Source: DATIYF01 sp035517775
GTDB lineage: Bacteria > Acidobacteriota > Terriglobia > Terriglobales > Acidobacteriaceae
NCBI GenBank assembly: GCA_035517775.1
Contig: DATIYF010000025.1
Coordinates: forward strand, 28,416 to 92,415
Reading direction: 5' to 3'
Length of the DNA stretch: 64,000 bases
A program made the translations under genes and the position numbers. This document shows, in pieces, positions 8,010 to 16,196 of this stretch (positions are counted from its first letter, which is position 1; the number at the start of each line of letters is the position of its first letter). The notes below the pieces were generated by a model. It was given only the letters and a program-made list of their open reading frames with translations, ran no database searches and was not told where the DNA came from.

Positions 8010-8481
8010 GGCGACCTCCGTTATTTCCACAATGCTCCATCTGCCGCCGGTCGGCTGTGAGCGGGAGCACAGCGCCCCGGAACCGGCGCTGGGAGCGGCC
8101 GGAGCCGGAAAGAGAAAAAGTCAGGCCGATGGGGCCGAAAATGGCTGCGCGAAGCGGCTTTTGTGCATCTCAGGCCCACCCGGCGTAGGGAGATCGCTGT
8201 GGGAATCCGGGAAATAATCGAGTCCGGGGCGGCCGGGTGGCCCGTTTTGGAAACCCCTAATGGAACGCGGGATGCTCATCGGGCGGAGACGATCTGCTCT
8301 GCCCTTTTTGGGTCTTGGATTTCACCGCAAGCTGGTTTATCTTGGCTGGCGCGAAATTGACAACTCGCGGACAAACGCAGCCCGGGTTCGCGGTTATAAT
8401 GCCGACCCCGATGTACTAAAACGTTTTGCTCGCAGGCCAGCTCTAAACGGTTCGCCCAGCCCTTCGGAGAGAGGTGGGGTC
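8010..8481. other. Intergenic region between divergent genes
   Basis: This 472-base gap separates the FlbD-like gene (leftward) from the large exported protein (rightward). Open frames here have no signal peptide, family motif or good ribosome-binding site, and I treat them as chance. The one recognisable element is a TATAAT at 8395-8400. Confidence 0.5.
8395..8400 (+). promoter_or_regulatory. Possible -10 box
   Basis: TATAAT lies 82 bases before the ATG of the large exported protein. A TTGACA occurs at 8357-8362, but the 32-base spacing is too long for a standard sigma-70 pair, so only the -10 element is credible. Confidence 0.3.
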
Positions 8482-11400
8482 ATGAAGTCTCTTCTCAGTC
8501 GCTTTGTGCCGGCGGCTCTTCTCGCTGTTTCCATTTGCTCCGGCTCGGGAATGCGCGCGCAGAGCGCCGATCCGGCCAGTCCTGCCTCTCAGCCCGCAGC
8601 CGCAGGGCCGGGCGCCGCGGCCACAGACTTCACCGAGATTCCCGGCCCTTTACATTCATTCGAGCGGATGGCGGGAATCAGCCAGCACATCCCGCTGGAT
8701 GAAGTGCTGCCGCTGATGGCCAGCAACGTCGAGCTGCGCGGCTTTGAAGGGGCCGAGGGCAGAAATGCCAAGGCGACGGAGTTTCTGGTCCTGCTGCGGC
8801 GCTACGTGCAGCAGGCGCGCGAGCTGGAGGCGCTGGCGGGAGCAGACCGCGTGATTCGAGTTTCGGGCTGCGCGGATGTGCCGCGGCTGCTGGGAATCCT
8901 GGGATACCGCTTCCGCGAAGCCTGCGGCCCCCAGACCTCGCTCGAAACCGATGATCCGGAGCGGGCATTTCTGACCATAGACTCGGCTTTCCCGCTGGCT
9001 CAGCTGGAAGATGACCTGCGCCGGGACAAGCCGTTTGAATATCCCTATCCAGCCACCCAGGTGCCGGTTATGTTCAGCCAAAAAGACTGGACATCGGCTG
9101 CGACCGGGCACAGTGAGGTGCTGGACGCGCTTTTGAACGACCGCGTGCTGGCGCGGCTGTACTGGGCCATGTCACGCATGGATGAGGAGACTAGAAACGA
9201 TTTGCGGCAGTCACCGGGGCTGCATGACCTGTTGCGCTGGGCCGCGGTCATGGACTTCTACGGCGGCCAGTTCTGCATCCGTTCCGGGCGGGTGATGGTT
9301 CCGGGCGGGGCGGCGGCGGACGCGGGATGGAAGGAGCTCGCGGGGGCCAGCCCGGAGGCCGGGCCGAAGTTCGTGGCCCATGTTCTGGGTAAGGACGATG
9401 GCTGGCTGGCGGCCTACTATGACACGCTGGCCCGGGCCAGCCAGGAGCAACAGGCGTACTTCACCCGCCCTGACAGGCTGGTGAGCTTCTACAAGGCGCT
9501 GCGGGGCAGGGCGCTGACCCCCAACCCTACCCGGCCGGTATTCCGGCCGTATCCCGGCCTGCTGCTGCTGGCCACGCGGTTGCGCCTGGATAGCAATGGA
9601 GTGCCCGAGATACCCGGGGATGTACAGGTATGGGGGCAAATTCTTCGCCGCGGAAACTCCCGTTCGGTTAAGGACTGGATGAGGCACCAGCGCCTTGAGA
9701 ACCCCGACCAACTGGTGGAGGCGATGTTTGCCTTTTCCCGGCTGCTGGAATCCGACAATCCCCTGCAAATCTTCCTGGCCGCGAATGAGATTGACCGGGA
9801 ACGTTCCCCACGGCAGCGGCTTACCCCGCAGACGGTCAGCCTGCTGGCCGAAAGGTATGGCCGGTTCGGGGACCAGTTTTCGGTGTTCGCGGAGTTTTCC
9901 GGGCTGAATAACGAATCCATTGCGCGCTATCTGGCTGAGGCCGAGAGCCTGGACCACATCTCCGATATGACGTTGCGCAGCAACGCCCTGGGCATGTTCC
10001 AGGCCAATATCGGGCTCTGGCAGATTCTGGCGCGGCAGCACGAGATACCTCAGACCGACCTGAACCCTTCCTGGCAACGCATGCTGCAGCCTTTTGCGCG
10101 AATTACGTCGTCCACCCAGCTGTTTGACTCCGGGCGGGCCTCACTGCGGGAAATGGAGCGAGCGGCCAGCGGCGAATCGCAGATTTCGCAGAACGAGTTC
10201 ATTGAGCTGCTGGCCGGGCCGAACCAGGCGACCGACCAGGGCGAGCAAGTGCGGCAGGAGCTGGCACAGAGAATCGAAACCGGCCTGATGAGCCAGCGGC
10301 TGGCCTCGCTTGATGTGCTGTTTGCCTTGGGCGACGGGCTGAGCGACATGGCACAGGGCAAGCCCGCCGACAGCACCATGATCGCGATGGCGGAGGAACT
10401 GCGCGAATTCGAGCTGCCCAGGCCGCTGTTCAGCTCGGGCGAGCGCACGGAATGGGCCCCCGGCCTGCCCAGCAATCCGCACGCCGGGCTGCAAACCCGC
10501 ACCGACCTGGTGAAGATCATCAAATCGCCCAGCTCACCGAAAGAACTGCTGGAGGCCCGCGGGCGCCTGGCTTCGTTCCTGCGAGACACGCTGGTGGGGC
10601 TGAACTATGCCTACTACGACCCTCCCGGCGGGCAGATGCTGCGCAATGATCCGCTGTTCGTGCGCTCGCACGATTTCTCGGGGCAGATGACGGAGGGACG
10701 GCGGCAATCCTGGCAGACGCCTTCGCTTTTTGGCTCGGGCCTGACGGCTGGCGGCGGCGCTTATCTGGCCGGGTCGCTGGCCGACCTGCCCTTCGTGCTG
10801 GCCTCGGTGGAAGAGGATTTCATTGTTCCCTCGAACGTGCAATCGCTGATCTGGCCGGACCTGGCGCCGGCTCTGCTGACCGGGGCGGTTCTGCCGCGGT
10901 GGTGGGGCATAAGCCGGAATGAATTGCACGCGGTTTCACTCTACCAGCGCGCCGGCGAGGAACTGCTGTCTTCGGCGGCGCATGATGCCCAGTTGCGGCA
11001 GGTTGTGTACAACATTCTCTCAGACCGCCTCGCTCCCCAGAGGCTGGATGAACTGGATGCCAATCTGGCGGCGGGGCACGCCGCGGAAGCGCTCAATACC
11101 GTGCTGCCTTCCGAGACCTTTTATCTGGCGGCAGAGTACCGCAAGCGGTTTCCGGGGCAGACGGGGGCATTTGGCGTTGCCGGGCACGAACTGGAGGATC
11201 TTGCCGCTCAGTACCCCTCCGAGACCAACTGGGAGCGGCTCTCGCGGGATTTCGGCATTCCGCATCCGGTGATGGCGGACAGCTATGCTCCGGGGCTGCT
11301 GGAGACGAAATTCCTGCCCGCGGTGATGGGCTATGGCAGCCGGCTGCTGGCTGAATCCTGGGAGTCCAACAATCTTTACTGGGCGCGCCTGGTGGATGAG

Positions 11401-11580
11401 AAAGGCTATCCCTCGGTGCTGCTGAATCGCCTGGTACCGCAACTGACCTACCGCATGGTGGAAAAGATTTCGGCCACGCAATTTGAAGACTGGCCGGCGT
11501 TGATCCGCGCCATGCGGGAGACGGGGGAAGAGTTTCGCCAAGGCAAAGTCGCCGTACTGCAAAAAGGGGAGATGCAATGA
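8482..11580 (+). CDS. Large exported protein of unknown function (1032 aa)
   Basis: The protein starts at the ATG at 8482, preceded by GAGAGGTGG. It has a signal peptide (KSLLSRFVPAALLAVSICSG, cleavage likely after MRAQ), a Pro/Ala-rich linker, then about 950 residues of mostly helical sequence without a motif I recognise. Tracts such as LRGFEGAEGRNAKATEFLVL and repeated Leu/Arg-rich helices suggest a helical-repeat or solenoid fold. Its stop overlaps the start of the VWFA gene (ATGA), so the two are translationally coupled and probably act together in the periplasm or at the surface. An earlier in-frame start at 8260 would place the signal peptide internally and is rejected. Confidence 0.7.
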   Translation: MKSLLSRFVPAALLAVSICSGSGMRAQSADPASPASQPAAAGPGAAATDFTEIPGPLHSFERMAGISQHIPLDEVLPLMASNVELRGFEGAEGRNAKATEFLVLLRRYVQQARELEALAGADRVIRVSGCADVPRLLGILGYRFREACGPQTSLETDDPERAFLTIDSAFPLAQLEDDLRRDKPFEYPYPATQVPVMFSQKDWTSAATGHSEVLDALLNDRVLARLYWAMSRMDEETRNDLRQSPGLHDLLRWAAVMDFYGGQFCIRSGRVMVPGGAAADAGWKELAGASPEAGPKFVAHVLGKDDGWLAAYYDTLARASQEQQAYFTRPDRLVSFYKALRGRALTPNPTRPVFRPYPGLLLLATRLRLDSNGVPEIPGDVQVWGQILRRGNSRSVKDWMRHQRLENPDQLVEAMFAFSRLLESDNPLQIFLAANEIDRERSPRQRLTPQTVSLLAERYGRFGDQFSVFAEFSGLNNESIARYLAEAESLDHISDMTLRSNALGMFQANIGLWQILARQHEIPQTDLNPSWQRMLQPFARITSSTQLFDSGRASLREMERAASGESQISQNEFIELLAGPNQATDQGEQVRQELAQRIETGLMSQRLASLDVLFALGDGLSDMAQGKPADSTMIAMAEELREFELPRPLFSSGERTEWAPGLPSNPHAGLQTRTDLVKIIKSPSSPKELLEARGRLASFLRDTLVGLNYAYYDPPGGQMLRNDPLFVRSHDFSGQMTEGRRQSWQTPSLFGSGLTAGGGAYLAGSLADLPFVLASVEEDFIVPSNVQSLIWPDLAPALLTGAVLPRWWGISRNELHAVSLYQRAGEELLSSAAHDAQLRQVVYNILSDRLAPQRLDELDANLAAGHAAEALNTVLPSETFYLAAEYRKRFPGQTGAFGVAGHELEDLAAQYPSETNWERLSRDFGIPHPVMADSYAPGLLETKFLPAVMGYGSRLLAESWESNNLYWARLVDEKGYPSVLLNRLVPQLTYRMVEKISATQFEDWPALIRAMRETGEEFRQGKVAVLQKGEMQ

Positions 11581-12668
11581 ACCGCCGGATTTTCGCATTC
11601 GCGCCAGCGCCGAAGGTAGTGGAACGGGTTGTGTTGCTTTTCATCCTGATGTCGTTTTTGCTGGTGGGGTCCGATCCTGGAACCTCGGCGCAACAGAGCG
11701 AACCTAACATTCGCGTGAAAGTGGAACTGGTGCAGCTGAACGTGGCGGTGATGGACCGCAAGGGACGCTACATTACCGGCCTTAATCCTTCCAGCTTCCG
11801 CATTATGGAAGACGGGATTCCGCAGAAGATTGCGACCTTCGGCGAAGGCGATGAAGCAGTGCGCACGCTGATTGACGTCCCGCCGGAAGAGGCCGGGGCC
11901 GCGCCCAGCCCGAAGGCGATGGATCCGCCGAAGGTTTCCACAGCCGCGCCCAGCTTCAGTTCGGCGGTGACCGGCGCCAGCGTGTTCGTGCTGTTTGATA
12001 CCAGCAATTACATGTATCGCGGGTTCGTCTTCGCCCAGGATGCTATTGCGCAGTTCATCCGCTCGCTGGATAAGCCCGACCGCATTGCGTTCTATTCTTA
12101 CAGCCGGGACCTGTCCAAGGCCTCCTCGCTGACCGCCGACCGGACGCAGGTGCTGCGCGGCGTGCGCAGCACGGTGGCGGGAGACGACGCAGCGCTCTAC
12201 AACGCCCTGCTGATGACGATCAAAGACGCCGGCCAATACACGGGCAGGAAAGTGGTGGTGGTGTTTTCCAACGGGCCGGACAACGCCAGCATGGTGCCCC
12301 CGGAGGACGTAGCTGAACTGGCGCAGTCGAAGGGCATTCCCATCTATATGATCAGTACGCGGGAGGCCAGCCTGGACCCGGTTTCGAGCACCGTGTTCCG
12401 CCGCCTGACCGCAGCCACCGGCGGCGAGGCTTACTTTGCCAAAAACTGGAGAGACCAGCAAAAGGCTTTCGCCTCGATCCGCGAAGACCTGCAGCACCTC
12501 TATGCTCTCAGCTACTACCCGCAGCCGAATCCGAACCGCGGCTGGCGGGCCATCACGGTGAAGCTCGTGGGTGAGCATTCCCAGAAATACCGCATTCGCA
12601 CCCGCGATGGCTACCGTCCGCTGCCGACGCAGGTTCCGATGGAGCAGGCAATCAGTTCGTCGGAGTAA
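11577..12668 (+). CDS. VWFA-related Acidobacterial domain protein
   Basis: A 363-residue exported protein. A hydrophobic signal sequence (about 17-31) is followed by the KVELVQLNVAVMDRKGRYI strand and the LNPSSFRIMEDGIPQKI segment that mark the VWFA-related family abundant in Acidobacteriota (TIGR03436-like), then a von Willebrand A domain. The MIDAS-like motif is DTSNY at 141-145; the canonical DxSxS has Ser at the last position, so metal binding may be altered. A conserved KVVVVFSNGPDN strand follows. The family's function is unknown. The start codon overlaps the upstream gene's stop. Confidence 0.88.
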   Translation: MNRRIFAFAPAPKVVERVVLLFILMSFLLVGSDPGTSAQQSEPNIRVKVELVQLNVAVMDRKGRYITGLNPSSFRIMEDGIPQKIATFGEGDEAVRTLIDVPPEEAGAAPSPKAMDPPKVSTAAPSFSSAVTGASVFVLFDTSNYMYRGFVFAQDAIAQFIRSLDKPDRIAFYSYSRDLSKASSLTADRTQVLRGVRSTVAGDDAALYNALLMTIKDAGQYTGRKVVVVFSNGPDNASMVPPEDVAELAQSKGIPIYMISTREASLDPVSSTVFRRLTAATGGEAYFAKNWRDQQKAFASIREDLQHLYALSYYPQPNPNRGWRAITVKLVGEHSQKYRIRTRDGYRPLPTQVPMEQAISSSE

Positions 12669-12699
12669 TCCGCCGGGCGCTTACGGCACGGCAATTTCT

Positions 12700-13080
12700 A
12701 TGGACTACCTTCTGAAAACGGAGCCGTCGGAGTACTCTTTCGCCGATCTGCAGCGCGACCAGAGCACGATCTGGGACGGGGTTTCCAATCCGGTGGCGCT
12801 GAAAAACCTGCGCAACATGAAGCCGGGAGAGCGGCTGGTGATTTACGAAACCGGCGACCACAAGAGCGCGGTGGGAACCGCGACGGTGGCCGCCGTCGAA
12901 ACCGATGATCCGAAGAATCCGCGAGTGAAAATCAAGGTGGGCAAGGGGCTGGCCAAACCGGTCAGCCTGGCCGAAGTGAAAGCCAACAAACTGTTCAGCG
13001 ATTCGCCGCTTGTAAGGCAGGGGCGGCTGAGTGTAGTGCCGCTGACCGCGGCGCAATTCAAGTTTCTGACGGGAGATTGA
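12700..13080 (+). CDS. EVE-domain protein
   Basis: A 126-residue protein made of one EVE domain, a PUA-like fold that binds modified bases. The N-terminus DYLLKTEPSEYSFADL, the WDGVSNPVALKNLRNMKPGE segment and YETGDHKSAVGTA are diagnostic. Free-standing EVE proteins are linked to RNA or DNA modification, but the exact ligand is not established. The ATG at 12700 is used because homologues start at M-x-Y-W/L-L-K-T-E-P. A longer frame from 12571 overlaps the previous gene. Confidence 0.9.
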   Translation: MDYLLKTEPSEYSFADLQRDQSTIWDGVSNPVALKNLRNMKPGERLVIYETGDHKSAVGTATVAAVETDDPKNPRVKIKVGKGLAKPVSLAEVKANKLFSDSPLVRQGRLSVVPLTAAQFKFLTGD

Positions 13081-13090
13081 GGCTGCGGAC

Positions 13091-13120
13091 CAATCTTCCA
13101 GTTCCAGGTTGCCAGTTCCC
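13091..13120. repeat. Weak 7-base-period repeat
   Basis: CCAGTTC, CAGGTTG and CCAGTTC follow one another with 7-base period in the gap before proA's stop. It may be a decayed relative of the heptamer elements at 3538, 16046, 18143 and 58482. Confidence 0.3.
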
Positions 13121-13146
13121 GCTTTTCAGCCGTTTTTCCGGCAGGG

Positions 13147-14400
13147 TCAGCGAGTCTGCCCTGATCCCGTGATTTCGTACTTGGTTGAAGTCAACTCGGC
13201 GAGCGCAAACGGGCCGCGGCAGTGAAGTTTCTGCGTGCTGACACCCATCTCGGCGCCCATTCCAAATTCGCCGCCATCAGTGAAGCGCGTCGAAGCATTC
13301 CAATAGACACAGGCTGAATCCACCTGGCGGAGGAACTTCTGCGCGTGTTCTTGGTCGGCAGTTACGATTGCGTCCGAGTGTTTGGTGGAATGGCGATTGA
13401 TGTGAGCAATTGCTTCTTCCACGCCCCCCACTACTTTCAGCGACATACACAGGCGTAGATATTCTTCTTCCCAATCCTGGGGGCTGGCGGGATGAACATC
13501 CAAACCGGCAGCCAACTGACGGCTGCGCTCATCGGCGCGTACTTCCACGCCGTGTTCAATCAGTTTTTTCACGATTCGCGGCACGTATTGGACGGCGATG
13601 TTTTCATGCACCAGCAACTTTTCCGCGGCGTTGCAGACGGAGGGGCGCTGGGTTTTGGCGTTGATCACGATGCGGTCGGCCATCTCGAAATCGGCCGGAT
13701 CGTCCACGAAAATGTGGCAGTTGCCCGCGCCGGTCTCGATGACAGGCACCAGCGAATTCTCCACCACGAAAGAAATCAGCTCGGCTCCTCCGCGCGGAAT
13801 AATCACATCCACCAGGCCGCGGGCCTGGATCAACTCGCGGACGGAGTCGCGGGTGCCGGCATCGAGCAGTTCGATGGCGCCTTCGGGCACGCCGGGCACG
13901 GCGGCGAGAATTTCCGCCAGCCGCTGATTGCTGCCCGCCGCCTCTTTGCCGCCGCGCAGCACAATCGCATTTCCCGTCTTCAGGGCAAGCGCAACCGTGT
14001 CGGCAGTCACGTTCGGGCGCGATTCATAAATGATGCCCACCACGCCCAACGGCACCCGGACTTTGCGGATGCGCAGGCCGTTGGGGCGAGTCCACTCGGC
14101 CAGGATTTCATAAACCGGATCGGGAAGGCCGGCAACTTCGCGCAGGCCGCGCGCCATATCTTGGATGCGTTCGGCAGTGAGCAGCAAACGGTCTTGCATG
14201 GCGCCGGAGAGGCCGGAGTTTTCCAGATCAGATTGGTTCGCCGCGAGGATGTTCGGGGCGGCGGCTTCGATAGCCCCGGCCATGGCCAGCAGGAGGGCAT
14301 TTTTCTGCTCCGTGGAAAGCTGTGCCAGACGGGGCGCTGCGTCGCGCGCGCGGAGAAGCTTTTCGCGGGTAGAGGCGCCGGCGGCGACTGTGGTTGCCAT
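13147..14400 (-). CDS. proA: Gamma-glutamyl phosphate reductase
   Basis: A 417-residue cytoplasmic NADPH-dependent enzyme that reduces gamma-glutamyl phosphate to glutamate semialdehyde in proline synthesis. The aldehyde-dehydrogenase-like fold is complete, with VPLGVVGIIYESRPNVTADT (117-136), IPRGGAELI and the active-site Cys256 in QRPSVCNAAE. The ATG at 14400 is one base after the proB stop and gives the usual family length; the longer reading from 14484 overlaps proB by 80 bases. It forms an operon with proB (proB first). Confidence 0.95.
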   Translation of the reverse strand: MATTVAAGASTREKLLRARDAAPRLAQLSTEQKNALLLAMAGAIEAAAPNILAANQSDLENSGLSGAMQDRLLLTAERIQDMARGLREVAGLPDPVYEILAEWTRPNGLRIRKVRVPLGVVGIIYESRPNVTADTVALALKTGNAIVLRGGKEAAGSNQRLAEILAAVPGVPEGAIELLDAGTRDSVRELIQARGLVDVIIPRGGAELISFVVENSLVPVIETGAGNCHIFVDDPADFEMADRIVINAKTQRPSVCNAAEKLLVHENIAVQYVPRIVKKLIEHGVEVRADERSRQLAAGLDVHPASPQDWEEEYLRLCMSLKVVGGVEEAIAHINRHSTKHSDAIVTADQEHAQKFLRQVDSACVYWNASTRFTDGGEFGMGAEMGVSTQKLHCRGPFALAELTSTKYEITGSGQTR

Positions 14401-14401
14401 C

Positions 14402-15154
14402 TCAGCGCTTCCTGGTTTGCGGCGGAAAGTAGGTTCCGCTCTTGCGGGCAAGCGCGGCGAGAATGGCATGGGAGTGCCGACCATTCACGATGGCCACATG
14501 CACGCCCGCCTCGCTGGCGGTCTTGGCGGCGCGCAGCTTCGAGCGCATGCCTCCGCGGCCAAGCCGGCCGTGGCCGTTGCAAAGGGCTTCCATTTCAGGG
14601 GTAAGCTTGCGCACGGTGCGCACCAGGCGAGGCCGGCTGCCGTTCGGCGCATAAAAGCCATCTACGTCGGTCAGCAGCAAAAGCCAGTCGGCCTTGACGG
14701 CCGCGGCCAGTAAAGCGCTGAGCTCATCGTTATCGCCGAAGGCGCCTTCCAGTTCGCGCACGGAAACGCTGTCATTCTCATTGACCACCGGCACCACCCC
14801 CAGCTTCAGCAGCTGATGCAGCGTGTTCTGCAGGTTCTTGTAGCGTGCCGGGGAGGTGAAGTCGTCGCTCGAAAGCAGCAGCTGGGCCACCTTCTTTTTA
14901 CCGAAGAAGAGCTGCTCGTAGGTGTGCATGAGCGCACTTTGCCCCACCGCGGCGCAGGCCTGCATCAGAGGCACGCTGCCAGGCTTTTGGCTCAAACCCA
15001 GGTTCGACATGCCGGAGGCGATGGCCCCCGAGGAAACGACCAGATATTCGTGCCGGGTCAGGTCGAGCTGATCCACCAGCGCCCGCATGCGGATGGTATC
15101 AATGCGCCCGGCAGGCGCAATCAGGCTGGTGCCGACTTTGACCACAAGGCGCAT
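14402..15154 (-). CDS. proB: Glutamate 5-kinase, short form without PUA domain
   Basis: A 250-residue kinase that phosphorylates glutamate, the first committed step of proline synthesis. The amino-acid-kinase fold is visible: LVVKVGTSL at the N-terminus, VSSGAIASGMSNLGL, and VVPVVNENDSVSVRE with FGDNDELSALLA for substrate and metal binding, then GRGGMRSKLRAAKTA. It ends at about residue 250, whereas E. coli ProB has about 367 residues because of a C-terminal PUA domain. PUA-less glutamate kinases are known in other bacteria, so this is not a truncation. proA begins one base after its stop. Confidence 0.93.
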   Translation of the reverse strand: MRLVVKVGTSLIAPAGRIDTIRMRALVDQLDLTRHEYLVVSSGAIASGMSNLGLSQKPGSVPLMQACAAVGQSALMHTYEQLFFGKKKVAQLLLSSDDFTSPARYKNLQNTLHQLLKLGVVPVVNENDSVSVRELEGAFGDNDELSALLAAAVKADWLLLLTDVDGFYAPNGSRPRLVRTVRKLTPEMEALCNGHGRLGRGGMRSKLRAAKTASEAGVHVAIVNGRHSHAILAALARKSGTYFPPQTRKR

Positions 15155-15208
15155 GGGTGGATATCTAATTTAGCAGTTTGCCGCCGAGTTGGGCAGAGGC
15201 GGCGGGAT

Positions 15209-15237
15209 AAACCGCAAAGGGCACGAAGGAAGACACC
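15209..15237. repeat. CACGAAGGA-type 9-mer repeat, copy 3
   Basis: AACCGCAAAGGGCACGAAGG and the bases after it are a decayed copy of the 9-base repeat seen at 3643, in the gap between the divergent proB and methyltransferase genes. Confidence 0.5.
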
Positions 15238-15275
15238 TGATTCTTCGCGTTCCGCGCGCAGGATAAACTAAGGGC

Positions 15276-16040
15276 ATGCCCGCAACCGATTCTACGCAGC
15301 GTTTTTCGTCGCGCGTCAACGATTACGTTCGCGGCCGGCCGAGCTATCCGCCGCAGGTGATTGAGCTTCTAAAGGCCGAATGCGGCCTTACGCCGGATTG
15401 CGTGATCGCCGATATTGCTTCCGGCACCGGCATCTTTACCCGCCTGCTGCTGGAGAACGGCAACCGCGTCTTTGGCGTGGAGCCGAACTCCGCCATGCGG
15501 AGCGCGGGAGAAGAATATCTGGCCGCGTTTCGGCAATTCACCAGCTTAAATGGAACCGCCGAAGCCACGAGCCTGCCCGATCACAGCGTGGACTTCGTGA
15601 CTGCAGCCCAGGCGGCGCATTGGTTCGACCCGCCGGCGGCAAGGCGGGAGTTCGCGCGCATTCTGCGGCCGGGCGGCTGGCTGGTCTTTCTGTGGAACGA
15701 GCGCCGGGTGGATTCGACGCCGTTTCTTCGCGACTACGAAGCGTTGTTGCTGAAGTTTGGCACCGACTACCAGGACGTGCGCCACGAGCACACCACTGGC
15801 CGGATGGGCCGGTTTTTCGTGCCGCTGCCGTTCCTGTCTCGCACCTTCGAAATGCTGCAGCCGGTGGATTATGCGGGTCTGGAACGAAGGCTGCTTTCTT
15901 CCTCCTACACGCCGCCGCCGGAGCATCCCAATCACATCTCCATGCTGCATGATTTGCGGCGCATCTTCGAGGCCCACCAGACGAACGGCGAGGTGGTGAT
16001 CGAATACACCACCCGGGTGTATTTCGGTAGGCTGGACTGA
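15276..16040 (+). CDS. Class I SAM-dependent methyltransferase
   Basis: A 254-residue cytoplasmic protein with the Methyltransf_11/25 fold. Motif I is VIADIASGTGIFTRLLLENG (about 41-60) with the E/D acidic residue following in GVEPN. Motif II is HSVDFVTAAQAAHWF and motif III is LRPGGWLVFLWNERR. The N-terminus (TQRFSSRVNDYVRGRPSYPP) is characteristic of a broad group of bacterial methyltransferases of unknown substrate. It stands alone between proBA and the decarboxylase. Confidence 0.88.
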   Translation: MPATDSTQRFSSRVNDYVRGRPSYPPQVIELLKAECGLTPDCVIADIASGTGIFTRLLLENGNRVFGVEPNSAMRSAGEEYLAAFRQFTSLNGTAEATSLPDHSVDFVTAAQAAHWFDPPAARREFARILRPGGWLVFLWNERRVDSTPFLRDYEALLLKFGTDYQDVRHEHTTGRMGRFFVPLPFLSRTFEMLQPVDYAGLERRLLSSSYTPPPEHPNHISMLHDLRRIFEAHQTNGEVVIEYTTRVYFGRLD

Positions 16041-16045
16041 CCTTT

Positions 16046-16106
16046 GCAGTCAGGCAGTTGGCGGCTGCCCCGGACCGCCAAATGCTAAGTGCCAACTGCC
16101 AGGTGC
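16046..16106. repeat. Heptamer palindromic repeat element, copy 2
   Basis: The left arm has GCAGTCA, GCAGTTG and GCGGCTG; the right arm has CAAATGC, TAAGTGC, CAACTGC and CAGGTGC in unbroken 7-base register (16079-16106). GGCAGTTGGC (16053-16062) and GCCAACTGCC (16091-16100) are perfect inverted complements. It is followed by a 9-mer repeat copy, as at 3538. Confidence 0.75.
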
Positions 16107-16118
16107 CATTTCTCAAGT

Positions 16119-16143
16119 ACAGAGGACACGGAGAACACAGAAG
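16119..16143. repeat. CACGAAGGA-type 9-mer repeat, copy 4
   Basis: ACAGAGGAC, ACGGAGAAC and ACAGAAG follow in 9-base register, 13 bases after the heptamer element. Confidence 0.55.
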
Positions 16144-16196
16144 CCCGCAGCGCCTCCGAAATCTGCTTAAATAAATGCGCACCAGGATGGAGGCCC

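Noticed and set aside
8357..8400. TTGACA and TATAAT as a complete sigma-70 promoter
   Set aside because: The spacer is 32 bases, far from the usual 16-18; only the TATAAT was kept as a low-confidence -10 box.
8260..8481. A 74-residue N-terminal extension of the 1032-residue exported protein
   Set aside because: It would place the clear signal peptide inside the protein, and GAGAGGTGG directly precedes the ATG at 8482.
14402..15154. proB as a truncated pseudogene
   Set aside because: The kinase domain is complete, the stop is one base from proA, and PUA-less glutamate kinases are known.
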